Origin: Gammaproteobacteria bacterium
GTDB taxonomy: Bacteria > Pseudomonadota > Gammaproteobacteria > Xanthomonadales > Rhodanobacteraceae
Length of the DNA stretch: 64,000 nt
Direction of reading: 5' to 3'
Assembly (NCBI GenBank): GCA_021324095.1
Contig: JAJPJT010000120.1
Location: 1-64,000 of the forward strand
This document shows, piece after piece, positions 41,240 through 49,812 of the stretch (its first letter is position 1; each line of letters begins with the position of its first letter). The notes beneath the pieces were generated by a model. That model was not told where the DNA came from and did no database searches. It saw nothing but the letters and a program-made list of their open reading frames with translations. Position numbers and translations under genes: made by a program.

Positions 41240-42016
41240 ATGTCCGACATTTTCATCGATACCCAAGGCCAGGGCGACATCCGCATCGTGCTGCTGCACG
41301 GCTGGGCCATGCACGGTGGCGTGTTCGCGCCGCTGGTGGATGCGCTGCGCGACCGTTGCACTCTGCACATCGTCGATCTTCCCGGCCACGGCCGCTCGCG
41401 CGATTCGAAGGTGTCGTTGCAGCCAGCCGCCTGCGCGCGCGCAATCGCCGAACGCCTGCCGCCGGCGGTCTGGCTGGGCTGGTCGCTGGGCGGGTTGTAC
41501 GCGCTGCAAGCCGCGGTGGATTTTCCCGGGCAAGTGCAGGGTCTCGCAATGATTTGCGCGTCGCCCCGATTCGCGCGCGCCGCGGATTGGCCCTATGCGG
41601 TATCGCCGGAAATCCTGCAGGACTTCGGCGAAAACCTCGCAACCGATTACGACGGCACGCTGGAGCGGTTCCTCGCCCTGGAAGCGCTGGGCAGCGACTG
41701 CGCACAGGCCGACCTGCGCAAGCTGCGTGCCGACACGTTCGACGAACATCGGCCGGACGTGCGCGCGCTCGTGGAAGGCCTCGACGTGCTGGAGCACAGC
41801 GATCTGCGTGCGCGCGTTCACGAATTGACGCAACCCAGCGCGTGGATCGCGGGTCGTCGTGACCGTCTGATCCCGTGGCAGGCCATGCAATGGAGCGCGT
41901 CGCAATGCCGCGGCTGTTTCACCTGCATACGCGGCGGCGGTCACGCGCCTTTCATCGGCCACACCGACGAGGTGATCACGGCGCTGCAGCCGTTGCTTGC
42001 GGTGCAGCCGGCATGA
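41240..42016 (+). CDS. bioH: Pimeloyl-ACP methyl ester carboxylesterase BioH
   Basis: A protein of 258 residues from the ATG at 41240 (MSDIFIDTQGQGDIRIVLLH). The alpha/beta hydrolase signature has the oxyanion loop LLHGWAMHGGVF, nucleophile elbow WLGWSLGGLYAL (Ser), the acidic residue in WIAGRRDRLIPW and catalytic His in IRGGGHAPFIGH. It removes the methyl group from pimeloyl-ACP methyl ester, ending the BioC-initiated pathway. The ribosome-binding site is poor because the tandem repeat occupies the upstream region. Its stop overlaps bioC by ATGA, so the two are translationally coupled. Confidence 0.95.
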   Translation: MSDIFIDTQGQGDIRIVLLHGWAMHGGVFAPLVDALRDRCTLHIVDLPGHGRSRDSKVSLQPAACARAIAERLPPAVWLGWSLGGLYALQAAVDFPGQVQGLAMICASPRFARAADWPYAVSPEILQDFGENLATDYDGTLERFLALEALGSDCAQADLRKLRADTFDEHRPDVRALVEGLDVLEHSDLRARVHELTQPSAWIAGRRDRLIPWQAMQWSASQCRGCFTCIRGGGHAPFIGHTDEVITALQPLLAVQPA

Positions 42017-42909
42017 ACGATCGGCGGCTCGACCTGCGCCAGGTGCGGCGCACGTTCGGACGCGCTGCCGCGAGCTACGAGCGGCACGACGCGGTGCAAC
42101 GCGAGGTCGAAGCGCGCCTGTTCGACAGGCTCGATTACTACGGCGGAAAGCCTTCGCGCGTACTCGACGTGGGATGCGGCACGGGCCGCGGCACCGCGAT
42201 TTTGAAAAAGCGCTGGCGTGATGCCGACGTCGTCGCACTCGACGTGTCGCTGCCGATGCTGCGGCAGGCCCGCCGGCACGCGGGTTGGCTCAAGCCGCTT
42301 GCGCGGGTCTGTGCCGACGCGCAGAAGCTGCCCTTCTCCGACCGCAGCTTCGACGTGGTGTATTCCAACCTTTGCATGCAGTGGTGCGATGCGCCACGCC
42401 CGTTCTTCGCCGAGCTCAACCGCGTGCTGACGCCGGGGGGATTCCTGGTCGCGTCCAGCCTCGGTCCCGACACGCTGAGGGAATTGCGGTCGGCATGGGC
42501 CGCAGCGGATCCCGGGCGGCCCCGTATCGGACGATTTTTCGACATGCACGAGATCGGCGACGCGGCACTCGCCGCGGGGCTGAAGGATCCGGTGCTGGAC
42601 ACCGACCACGTCACGCTCGACTACCCCGACGTGCGTGTCCTGCTCGCCGACTTGAAGGGTCTCGGTGCCACCAACGCCGATCGCGAACGCGCACGCGGAC
42701 TGACCGGCAAGGCACGGTTCAAGGCGATGCTCGATGCCTACGAGGCGCACCGCCGCGGCAACCGCATTCCCGCCACATGGGAAATCGTGACCCTGCACGC
42801 CTGGGGCCCACCCGAAGGTTTCCTGCCGCGTTACGGCGGCCGTGACACCCCATTCGAAGTCGTCAAATGGGCCGAGGAACGATCGGCGCGACCTAGAACT
42901 CGTTCGTAG
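42013..42909 (+). CDS. bioC: Malonyl-ACP O-methyltransferase BioC
   Basis: A protein of 298 residues. The start MNDRRLDLRQVRRTFGRAAASYERHDAVQREV is the BioC-specific N-terminus, followed by the SAM-binding motif VLDVGCGTGRGT and DAQKLPFSDRSFDVVYSNLCMQW. The enzyme methylates malonyl-ACP so that it can enter fatty acid synthesis as a disguised primer for pimelate. The C-terminal extension (PPEGFLPRYGGRD) is normal. Last gene of the bio cluster, followed immediately by an inverted-repeat element. Confidence 0.95.
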   Translation: MNDRRLDLRQVRRTFGRAAASYERHDAVQREVEARLFDRLDYYGGKPSRVLDVGCGTGRGTAILKKRWRDADVVALDVSLPMLRQARRHAGWLKPLARVCADAQKLPFSDRSFDVVYSNLCMQWCDAPRPFFAELNRVLTPGGFLVASSLGPDTLRELRSAWAAADPGRPRIGRFFDMHEIGDAALAAGLKDPVLDTDHVTLDYPDVRVLLADLKGLGATNADRERARGLTGKARFKAMLDAYEAHRRGNRIPATWEIVTLHAWGPPEGFLPRYGGRDTPFEVVKWAEERSARPRTRS

Positions 42910-42913
42910 ATAG

Positions 42914-43025
42914 CCGTTCGCACCGAGCGTAGCGCCGAAGGCGCGAAGTCGAAGTGCCGTACGACGCAAAATTATCGGTGTTTCGACTTCGTGAAGCTTC
43001 GCTTCGCTACGCTCAACACGAACGG
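42914..43025. repeat. Inverted-repeat element CCGTTCG...CGAACGG
   Basis: The left arm CCGTTCG with GAGCGTAGCG and GAAGTCGAA is mirrored by TTCGACTTC, CGCTACGCTC and CGAACGG over 112 bp. Similar GAGCGAAGCG/GTCGAAG elements are abundant in Xanthomonas and Stenotrophomonas genomes. It lies between the convergent bioC and DUF72 genes and may help end both messages. Confidence 0.75.
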
Positions 43026-43060
43026 TTTCTCCATTTTCGGACGGGTCCCAAACGGCGTTT

Positions 43061-43933
43061 TCAGCCGGAACTCACCTTTTCGATCAGCTTCCCCGCATCG
43101 AAGGGTGCGCGCACCTTGGCGTCGTTGTCGAAGTAGCAATAGACGTCGCGTGCCTGGCGCCGAGGCGGCGGCGCGTCCGGAACGCGCGCGGCATCGCGTG
43201 GCTGCGAGCCTGCATGCCAAGCGCGGATGCGTGTGGCCCAGCGCTCCAGCGCCGCGTCGCTGTAACCGCTGGCGTACAACTCCTTGTCGCCATGCAGCCG
43301 CAGGTACAGGAAACTGGCCGTGACCTCTTCGACGTAGGGCCACCGGCCCGCCGTGTCCGCCACCACCAGCGCGATGCCGTGCTCGCGCAGCAGTGAAACG
43401 AAAGACGCTTCCAGAAAACCCGGATTCCGGACTTCGACCGCGTGACGCAGCCGGCGATTGCGGTCGATCGCGAGCCGCGCACGGCCTTTCATCCTGTAGT
43501 CGCGCCGGCGCGCAAGCTGCAGTGCGCCTTCCGTATCGCGCGGCAGCCGTTCGAAGAAACGCGCGAACACATCGTGGTCGTACTTGAAGTTGGCGGGGAA
43601 CTGCCAGAGCACCGGCCCGAATTTCTCGCGCAATTCGAACACGCCGGACGCGAAGAAATTCGCCAGCGGCGCGTCGATGTCGCGCAGCCGCCGCACATGG
43701 GTGATGAAGCGCGGCGCCTTGATGGCGAAGACGAATCCTCGCGGGGTCTGCTCGCGCCAGCGGGCGTAGCTCTGTGGCGTTTGCAGCGAATAGAACGAGC
43801 CGTTCAGTTCGACGGTGGGAAAGCGCCGCGAGGCGTAGTGCAGTTCGTCGCGCTGCACCAGCTCCTTCGGATAGAAGACGCCGCGCCAAGGCGGGTAGCG
43901 CCATCCGGAGATACCGATGCGGATCCTTGCCAT
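43061..43933 (-). CDS. DUF72 domain-containing protein (YecE-like)
   Basis: A protein of 290 residues spanning the whole DUF72 TIM-barrel-like family. RIGISGWRYPPWRGVFYPKEL, ELNGSFYSLQTPQSYARWRE, FAIKAPRFITH, PVLWQFPANFKYD, HAVEVRNPGFLE and FLYLRLHGDKELY are the conserved blocks. The family is widespread and of unknown biochemical role. ATG at 43933 is the only reasonable start. It stands alone, convergent with bioC. The 123 bp to the right hold no gene. Confidence 0.92.
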   Translation of the reverse strand: MARIRIGISGWRYPPWRGVFYPKELVQRDELHYASRRFPTVELNGSFYSLQTPQSYARWREQTPRGFVFAIKAPRFITHVRRLRDIDAPLANFFASGVFELREKFGPVLWQFPANFKYDHDVFARFFERLPRDTEGALQLARRRDYRMKGRARLAIDRNRRLRHAVEVRNPGFLEASFVSLLREHGIALVVADTAGRWPYVEEVTASFLYLRLHGDKELYASGYSDAALERWATRIRAWHAGSQPRDAARVPDAPPPRRQARDVYCYFDNDAKVRAPFDAGKLIEKVSSG

Positions 43934-44056
43934 GCCTCCATTAGAGGCTGGCGCGGCTGATCACCGGATGAAGCACTGCCGCACATGCAGCAGGCGCCTG
44001 CAAACCGCCTGCCACATTGGATATGTCCCGCGCGCGCGCCGCCTGTACAGCAAACG

Positions 44057-45112
44057 TCACCCGTGCGCGCCGGCACCCACCTCGAGGATCGTGAAACTGC
44101 CCGGCTTCACGCTCGGCCGCGGGTGCGGATCGGCCTTGGTGGGCGCGGGGCGCGCGCCGAATTCTGCCGCCGACAAGAATATGTCACCGGAGCGCTCGTC
44201 GAGCGCCATCGTGCGCGCACTCTTCTGGGTCGGTACGTTCGCAACCACCACGAAGTGATCTGGCGTTTCTTCGCGCACCACCGTCAACGTGCCGCTGCGC
44301 CCGTTGGAACTGAACACCAGTTGGCGTTGCGCATCGAAGCGCGCAGCGTCAGGGCCCCGGCCGATCGGCACGCTCGCGACGGCCTTGCCATTCTCCGAAT
44401 CGGTCACCGCCATGATCCCGTTCTGGCAGACCGAAAACAGGCGATGATGCGCGACATCGATCGCTAGGCCCGAAGGACTCCGGCAATCCTTCAGCGGCCA
44501 GACCGCCGTCACCTTCATGCTGACCGGATCGATCACGGCCAGTTCGTTCTTGCTCTCGATGTTGTCGAACACATGGCCGTGCCCGTCGCTGACCGGAAAC
44601 TCGGGATCGCCGGGCAGCGCGATGTGGCCGAGCAATTTGTCGCTGCGCGCGTCGATGACGCTCGCATTGTCACTGTCGCCGTCGAACGCGAACACGCGTT
44701 TCGAATAGGGATCGTAGACGATGCCGTCGGGATCCCTGGCGTTCACCGCGACGGTCTTTTCCACTTTCAGCGTAGCGGGATCGAACACCGTGACGGCATT
44801 CCCTCGACCGTTGCTGATGAAACCCTTGTGCAGGTCGTCGGCCAACGCAATGCCGTGCACCCCGGAAAGTCCATTGATCACGCCGACCACGGAGCTCTTG
44901 GCCATGGACGGCATTCTCGTTACATCCAGCACGATCACGCGGTCGGACCGGCTGACGTAAAGGTGCTGTGCCGGCTGGTCCAGCGCGAGGTAATCCCATC
45001 CACCTTCGCCGCCCAGCGTATAACGGTGCTGGACCTGCCAGCCGCTGCCGGCGGCGGCGAACGCGCAGGCGGGCATCAACATCGCGGACAGCACCAGGGC
45101 GGATCGTTGCAT
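44057..45112 (-). CDS. Secreted YncE-like beta-propeller protein
   Basis: A protein of 351 residues with AAGGAG just upstream of the ATG and a signal peptide (MQRSALVLSAMLMPACAFAA). It consists of seven-blade YVTN-type repeats such as HLYVSRSDRVIVLDVTR, HGIALADDLHKGFISNGRG, AVTVFDPATLKVEKTV and RVFAFDGDSDNASVIDA. YncE-like proteins are periplasmic and bind DNA or small ligands in some cases, and no enzyme activity is established. Residues around MPSMAKSSVVG are encoded by a copy of the repeat core also present in lhr, suggesting a past insertion that kept the frame. Divergent from the EamA gene, with 75 bp between starts. Confidence 0.85.
   Translation of the reverse strand: MQRSALVLSAMLMPACAFAAAGSGWQVQHRYTLGGEGGWDYLALDQPAQHLYVSRSDRVIVLDVTRMPSMAKSSVVGVINGLSGVHGIALADDLHKGFISNGRGNAVTVFDPATLKVEKTVAVNARDPDGIVYDPYSKRVFAFDGDSDNASVIDARSDKLLGHIALPGDPEFPVSDGHGHVFDNIESKNELAVIDPVSMKVTAVWPLKDCRSPSGLAIDVAHHRLFSVCQNGIMAVTDSENGKAVASVPIGRGPDAARFDAQRQLVFSSNGRSGTLTVVREETPDHFVVVANVPTQKSARTMALDERSGDIFLSAAEFGARPAPTKADPHPRPSVKPGSFTILEVGAGAHG
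44886..44912. repeat. Copy of the CCACGGAGCTC...CCATGGACGG core inside the YncE-like gene
   Basis: ACCACGGAGCTCTTGGCCAT followed by GGACGGC matches the core in the third lhr insert (29658-29684, opposite orientation) except for one base of length, and closely matches the first insert (26336-26362, same orientation). It encodes PSMAKSSVV on the minus strand, in a surface loop between propeller strands. Confidence 0.65.
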
Positions 45113-45187
45113 AAGGGCTCCTTAGCATCGCGTGTCCGGATCGGACGCCCACTATCCTTGGCGTTTCTTAGCGAATGCTTACGCGCA

Positions 45188-46090
45188 ATGTCCGCCACCC
45201 GCGCCCCGGAACGCGCCGCATGGATCGGCCTTTTGATCCTCACGATCGTCTGGAGCCTGAACTGGACGGTCATGAAGGTCGCGACGCGCTACAGCGGCCC
45301 CTTCACCTTCAGCGCAGAACGCTACGTGATCGGGACGGTGGTGCTGTTCGCGTTGCTCGCGCTGCGCCGCAATCCGCTGAAGCCCACGCCATGGTGGCCG
45401 ACGATCCTGATCGGACTCACCCAGACCACGGCGTTCCAGGCGCTGGCGCAATGGGCGCTGGTGTCCGGAGGCGCCGGCAAGACCGCACTGCTTGCGTACA
45501 CGATGCCGTTCTGGGTCGTACCGCTGGCATGGTGGTGGGTGCACGAAAAGCCCGGCCCCACGCGCTGGCTGTGCATCGTGATCGCGGCGGCGGGGTTCAT
45601 TTGCGTGGTTGAACCCTGGCGTCCGCTCGGCGCGCCGCACAGCATCATGTTGGCGCTGCTCGCGGGCCTTGCTTGGGCCATCGCGACCGTGCTGTCCAAG
45701 CGCGTTTTCCAGCGACACCCGGACGTGACGCCGCTGCGACTGACCGCTTGGCAGATGCTGATCGGTACCGTCGGCCTCGTGATCCTGGCGCTCGCCACAC
45801 CGCAGCGCCCGGTGGACTGGACCGGCACATACATCGCGGCGCTGCTGTACAACGGGCTGCTGTCGTCGGGTGTGTGCTGGGTGTTGTGGGCGCTGGTGGT
45901 GCAACGCCTGTCCGCGAACGTCGCGGGGCTGACCAGCCTTGCCATTCCCGTGGCCGGCGTCCTGTTCGCCTGGGGCCTTTTGAAGGAAACACCGTCCGGC
46001 GCCGAATGGATCGGCATCGTGCTGATCGGCACCGCGCTGCTCGCCTTGAACTTACGCGTGCGCCGCAATGCGGCGGCAAGCGCTGGATGA
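45188..46090 (+). CDS. EamA/DMT-family transporter
   Basis: A protein of 300 residues with ten predicted helices in two EamA repeats, the standard drug/metabolite transporter layout. The first repeat starts GLLILTIVWSLNWTVMKVATR and ends in the GFICVVEPW helix; the second starts MLALLAGLAWAIATVLSKRVF. The helix LTSLAIPVAGVLFAWGLLKE is typical of the family. These carriers export amino acids, nucleotides or other metabolites, and specificity is not predictable. The ATG at 45188 has no clear ribosome-binding site; the long open frame upstream is opposite the YncE gene and is not taken as coding. Confidence 0.87.
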   Translation: MSATRAPERAAWIGLLILTIVWSLNWTVMKVATRYSGPFTFSAERYVIGTVVLFALLALRRNPLKPTPWWPTILIGLTQTTAFQALAQWALVSGGAGKTALLAYTMPFWVVPLAWWWVHEKPGPTRWLCIVIAAAGFICVVEPWRPLGAPHSIMLALLAGLAWAIATVLSKRVFQRHPDVTPLRLTAWQMLIGTVGLVILALATPQRPVDWTGTYIAALLYNGLLSSGVCWVLWALVVQRLSANVAGLTSLAIPVAGVLFAWGLLKETPSGAEWIGIVLIGTALLALNLRVRRNAAASAG

Positions 46091-46158
46091 ACGGACGTTT
46101 AGGGTGGTCTCGACGCACCCTCGCAGCGCGTGCGAGGATAGCCAACTTTCGGGCCTGC

Positions 46159-46174
46159 TGGCACACATCGCGCA
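46159..46174 (+). promoter_or_regulatory. Possible sigma-54 promoter upstream of the UDP-sugar dehydrogenase gene
   Basis: TGGCAC at the -24 position is exact, and GG (46160-46161) and GC (46172-46173) have the required 10-base spacing. The -12 box is CGCA rather than TGCA. The implied start near 46185 is about 33 bases before the ATG at 46218. The match is weaker than those at 7756 and 58614. Confidence 0.4.
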
Positions 46175-46217
46175 TGCTCCCGGATAGCTTTTTTGACTTC
46201 ACTGCAAAGGAATCGCC

Positions 46218-47510
46218 ATGAGTCACGCTCCGCTGCCCCGCCCCGATGCCATCCACATTGCTGTCATTGGCCTCGGCTACGTCGGCCTGCCTTTGGCGGT
46301 CGGCTTCGGAAGGCAACTACCCACGCTCGGTTTCGACGTCAAGCGCGAACGCATCACCGAACTGCAGCAACACCGCGACCACACGCTGGAAGTCACGCCC
46401 GACGAATTGCGCGGCGCGAGCCAACTCCGTTTCAGCCACGAACCCAACGACCTCAAGGGCTGCAACGTCTTCATCGTCACGGTGCCTACGCCGATCGACC
46501 GCGCCAAACGCCCCGACCTCGCGCCGCTCGAAGGCGCCAGCCGCACGATCGGCAAGGTCATCGGCAAGGGCAGCGTGGTGATCTTCGAGTCGACGGTCTA
46601 TCCGGGCGCCACCGAGGAAGTGTGCGTGCCGATCATCGAGCGCGAATCAGGGCTCAAGTTCAATCAAGACTTTTATGCCGGTTACAGTCCCGAGCGCATC
46701 AATCCGGGCGACAAGCAGCACCGCCTCGACACGATCAAGAAGGTCACCTCGGGTTCGACGCCCGAAGTCGCGGATTTCGTGGACGCGCTGTACCGCCGCG
46801 TGGTCAGCGCCGGCACCCACAAGGCGTCCAGCATCAAGGTGGCCGAAGCCGCCAAGGTGATCGAGAACACCCAGCGCGACCTCAACATTGCGCTGATCAA
46901 TGAACTCGCCCTGATCTTCCATCGGATGGGCATCGACACGCTCGACGTGCTGGAAGCCGCGGGCACCAAATGGAACTTCCTGCCGTTCCGGCCGGGTCTC
47001 GTGGGCGGCCACTGCATCGGGGTCGATCCGTATTACCTGACCCACAAGGCACAGGAAATCGGCTATCACCCCGAAGTGATTCTCTCGGGCCGCCGCATCA
47101 ACGACGGCATGGGCCGGCACGTGGCCGAACGCGTGATCCGGCTGATGCTGCAAAAACGCGTCCACGTCGCCGGCGCGAAGGTGCTGGTGCTGGGCCTGAC
47201 GTTCAAGGAAAACTGCCCGGACCTGCGCAACACCCGCGTCACCGACATCATCGACGAATTCAAGGCCTGCCACGCCGACATCGACGTGTACGATCCGTGG
47301 GTCGATGCCGCCGAGGCGAAGCACGAATACGGCCTCGACCTCGCGCCCGAATTGCGCCCCGGCACCTACGATGCGATCGTGCTGGCGGTGGCGCACCGGC
47401 AGTTCATGGACATGGGCGCCAAGGCGCTGCGTGCGCTGGGCAAACCGGATTGCGTGTTGTTCGACGTGAAGGACACGCTGCCACGCGAGACGGTGGATGA
47501 CCGGTTGTAA
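46218..47510 (+). CDS. tviB: UDP-N-acetyl-hexosamine 6-dehydrogenase, TviB/WbpA type
   Basis: A protein of 430 residues of the UDP-glucose/GDP-mannose dehydrogenase family. The NAD motif is IAVIGLGYVGLPLAVGFG. ESTVYPGATEEVCVPIIE and FYAGYSPERINPGD are typical of the TviB branch that oxidises UDP-GlcNAc or UDP-GalNAc to the uronic acid. The catalytic Cys lies in GLVGGHCIGVDPYYLTHKA. AAAGGA precedes the ATG. With the epimerase genes that follow it would supply aminouronic acid precursors for capsule or exopolysaccharide. The exact sugar is an inference. Confidence 0.93.
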   Translation: MSHAPLPRPDAIHIAVIGLGYVGLPLAVGFGRQLPTLGFDVKRERITELQQHRDHTLEVTPDELRGASQLRFSHEPNDLKGCNVFIVTVPTPIDRAKRPDLAPLEGASRTIGKVIGKGSVVIFESTVYPGATEEVCVPIIERESGLKFNQDFYAGYSPERINPGDKQHRLDTIKKVTSGSTPEVADFVDALYRRVVSAGTHKASSIKVAEAAKVIENTQRDLNIALINELALIFHRMGIDTLDVLEAAGTKWNFLPFRPGLVGGHCIGVDPYYLTHKAQEIGYHPEVILSGRRINDGMGRHVAERVIRLMLQKRVHVAGAKVLVLGLTFKENCPDLRNTRVTDIIDEFKACHADIDVYDPWVDAAEAKHEYGLDLAPELRPGTYDAIVLAVAHRQFMDMGAKALRALGKPDCVLFDVKDTLPRETVDDRL

Positions 47511-47550
47511 GGCTGGTCTCGGGGCTGGAGACTCATAATAATTTGTCGAC

Positions 47551-47747
47551 ATTCCGGGGCTGCCCGCGTTCTTTGCGGGCAGAACCCGACTGCGAAGGCA
47601 CGGACGCCGGAGCGAACATCGGCGCAGCCGATGGCCCGGAGGGCGAGCTGCAGGATGCAGCGAGTCTATCCAGCTCTTCGCCCATTCGGGGCAAAACTGG
47701 ATTCCGGGCTCCACCGCCCATGACGCCGGCGGTGGCCCCGGAATGAC
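47551..47747. repeat. Intergenic repeat, second copy of the ATTCCGG family
   Basis: It starts ATTCCGGGGCTGCCCGCG with an internal hairpin TGCCCGC/GCGGGCA and ends GGTGGCCCCGGAATGAC. A central GGATTCCGGG matches the element at 713-844. It fills the 303-bp gap between the dehydrogenase and epimerase genes, which share direction, so a message crossing the gap would carry this structure. No gene is present here. Confidence 0.7.
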
Positions 47748-47813
47748 GATGAGATTTTCGGGCCTGCTCGGGACGCCCGAATCGCTTGAATACCGGACAG
47801 CAAGGAGCATCAC

Positions 47814-48821
47814 GTGCGAGTTCTCGTCACCGGCGCCGCCGGCTTCATCGGATCCGCCCTGAGCCTGCGGCTGCTGGGGCGCGGCGACGCCGTACTCGGC
47901 GTCGACAATCTCAATACTTACTACGACGTCACGTTGAAGCAGGCGCGACTGGACAGGTTGACGCCGCACCCGGGGTTCACGTTCGCCAAGGTGAGCATCG
48001 AGGATCGCCCGGCGCTGGAAAAGGCGTTCCATGATTTTCGCCCCGAGCGCGTGGTGAATCTCGCGGCGCAGGCGGGCGTGCGCTACTCGCTCGAAAACCC
48101 CTACGCCTACGTCGAATCCAACCTGGTCGGGTTCATCAACGTTCTCGAAGCTTGCCGGCATGGCAAGGTCGAGCACCTGGTCTACGCATCGTCCAGTTCG
48201 GTGTACGGCGCCAACCGCAAGCTGCCGTTCTCGGTGCAGGACTCGGTCGACCATCCGGTCAGCCTGTACGCGGCAACCAAGAAAGCCAACGAGTTGATGG
48301 CGCATACCTACAGCCATCTATATGGACTGCCCACGACCGGGCTGCGCTTCTTCACCGTGTACGGTCCCTGGGGCCGTCCGGACATGGCGCTGTTCCTGTT
48401 CACGCGGAAGATCCTCGCCGGCGAACCGATCGACGTGTTCAACCACGGCCACCACACCCGCGACTTCACCTACGTCGACGACATCGTCGAGGGCGTGATC
48501 CGCACCCTCGATCGCGTACCCGGGCCCGATCCCGATTACGATCCCATGCACCCGAGCGCAGCCTCGTCGTCGGCGCCGTACCGGCTGTACAACATCGGCA
48601 ACAGCCACCCGGTTCAGCTCTCGCGCTACATCGAAGTGCTGGAGGACTGCCTCGGCCGCAAGGCGGAAAAGAAACTGCTGCCGCTGCAGCCCGGCGACGT
48701 GCCTGATACCAGTGCCGAAGTCACCGAACTGATGCGCGACACCGGTTACCAGCCGACCACACCGGTCGAGGAAGGGATACGCAAGTTCGTCGACTGGTAC
48801 CGGCGCTACTACGGCGTATGA
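47814..48821 (+). CDS. NAD-dependent nucleotide-sugar epimerase (UDP-glucuronate 4-epimerase-like)
   Basis: A protein of 335 residues starting at GTG (47814) with AAGGAG at 47802-47807. The extended short-chain dehydrogenase fold shows [12 protein letters not shown] (NAD loop), [15 protein letters not shown] and [17 protein letters not shown] (Tyr-x3-Lys). The insert [22 protein letters not shown] and overall length fit UDP-glucuronate or UDP-hexuronate C4-epimerases more than GalE. It probably acts on the product of the upstream dehydrogenase. A hairpin 9 bp downstream likely ends the transcript. Confidence 0.9.
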   Translation: MRVLVTGAAGFIGSALSLRLLGRGDAVLGVDNLNTYYDVTLKQARLDRLTPHPGFTFAKVSIEDRPALEKAFHDFRPERVVNLAAQAGVRYSLENPYAYVESNLVGFINVLEACRHGKVEHLVYASSSSVYGANRKLPFSVQDSVDHPVSLYAATKKANELMAHTYSHLYGLPTTGLRFFTVYGPWGRPDMALFLFTRKILAGEPIDVFNHGHHTRDFTYVDDIVEGVIRTLDRVPGPDPDYDPMHPSAASSSAPYRLYNIGNSHPVQLSRYIEVLEDCLGRKAEKKLLPLQPGDVPDTSAEVTELMRDTGYQPTTPVEEGIRKFVDWYRRYYGV

Positions 48822-48829
48822 CCAGGTAG

Positions 48830-48893
48830 GGCGGGTCTTGACCCGCCACCAAGTCGTCTCGCCATGCCGCGGTCCGGCGGGTTGAAACCCGCC
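48830..48893. repeat. Pair of GGCGGGT...ACCCGCC hairpins
   Basis: GGCGGGTCTTGACCCGCC (48830-48847) and GGCGGGTTGAAACCCGCC (48876-48893) are two near-identical perfect hairpins between the convergent epimerase and YdcF-like genes. Such paired GGCGGGTC/GACCCGCC elements recur in Xanthomonadales intergenic DNA. They may act as transcript-end structures; there is no T run. Confidence 0.7.
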
Positions 48894-48997
48894 CCACGAC
48901 GCATGACAACAAGCGCAGCGAGCGACTTGCCGGTCTTGCGGCGCCGAAGGTGCGACTTTCCAGCGAGCGCTGCGAGCGACTTGCCGCTTCCCCGCCG

Positions 48998-49777
48998 TCA
49001 ACTTCTTCCCATCTTCGGCGTGTGGCGCGCATGCCACCACTCGCGCACCGCGTAATCCCAGCCTCCGAACAGTTCGTGCAGGGCGATGGCTGTCATGCCG
49101 ACGCCGCTCCCCTGCGGCACGAACGCCCCGGGCCAGACATGCACGCGGATTTCGGGCAAATCGCTGGGCCACGGGCACGGCTCGAATCCCCAGGCCCGGA
49201 ACGCGCCCATCGCGCGCGGCATGTGCACGGCCGAGGTCACCAGCCAGATGCGCCTGGGTACCGGGGGTGACAGCGCCGCGACGTTGCGCGCGTTCTGCCA
49301 TGTATTGCGGGAGCTGTCCTCGATTTCGACGGACTTCGAGGGAACGCCCAGTTGCACCGCAAGATTGGCCAACGGCACGGCCTCGCGTATCTGCCAACCC
49401 GCGCCGCTCGAGATCACGAAACGCGCGTCGGGCAGCTTCTTCCACAACGCCACCGCGGTGAACAACCGCTGCAGGCCGGCTTCGTGCAAGGCACCGTAGT
49501 CGTCGGGCGAGTTCGGCGCATGTTCGAACCCGGCGCCCAGTACCACGACCGTGTCAGGGCGTGGCGCCGCACAGGGACGCGCGGGCAGCGTGCGCATCGC
49601 CACCGCACGCGACAGTGCCGTGGCGGCAAGCGGCGTCATCGACGCAAACAGCAGCACCTCGATTGCGATACCCGCGTAGCGGACGCCCGCCGGCAGCCCG
49701 TGCCAGCCGGCGAGGAGCAACACGAGCAGCACCACTGCGTACAGCAATGGCGAGGTGGCCCATATCGGAAACGACAT
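48998..49777 (-). CDS. YdcF/SanA-family (DUF218) membrane protein
   Basis: A protein of 259 residues from the ATG at 49777; a TTG at 49807 would add ten residues and is less convincing. Two N-terminal hydrophobic helices (LLYAVVLLVLLLAG and IAIEVLLFASMTPLAATAL) precede the DUF218 domain: DTVVVLGAGFEHAP, RFVISSGAGWQ, IEDSSRNTWQNARNVAAL and WLVTSAVHMPRAMGAFRAWG. ElyC/SanA relatives affect envelope polysaccharide and undecaprenyl-lipid handling. Gene position downstream of galE in a surface-sugar region supports an envelope role. The distance to galE is 35 bp, so they are likely co-transcribed. Confidence 0.85.
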   Translation of the reverse strand: MSFPIWATSPLLYAVVLLVLLLAGWHGLPAGVRYAGIAIEVLLFASMTPLAATALSRAVAMRTLPARPCAAPRPDTVVVLGAGFEHAPNSPDDYGALHEAGLQRLFTAVALWKKLPDARFVISSGAGWQIREAVPLANLAVQLGVPSKSVEIEDSSRNTWQNARNVAALSPPVPRRIWLVTSAVHMPRAMGAFRAWGFEPCPWPSDLPEIRVHVWPGAFVPQGSGVGMTAIALHELFGGWDYAVREWWHARHTPKMGRS

Positions 49778-49812
49778 GCTCGCGATTCGTGTCGGCTCTT
49801 GCGGCAAAATGC

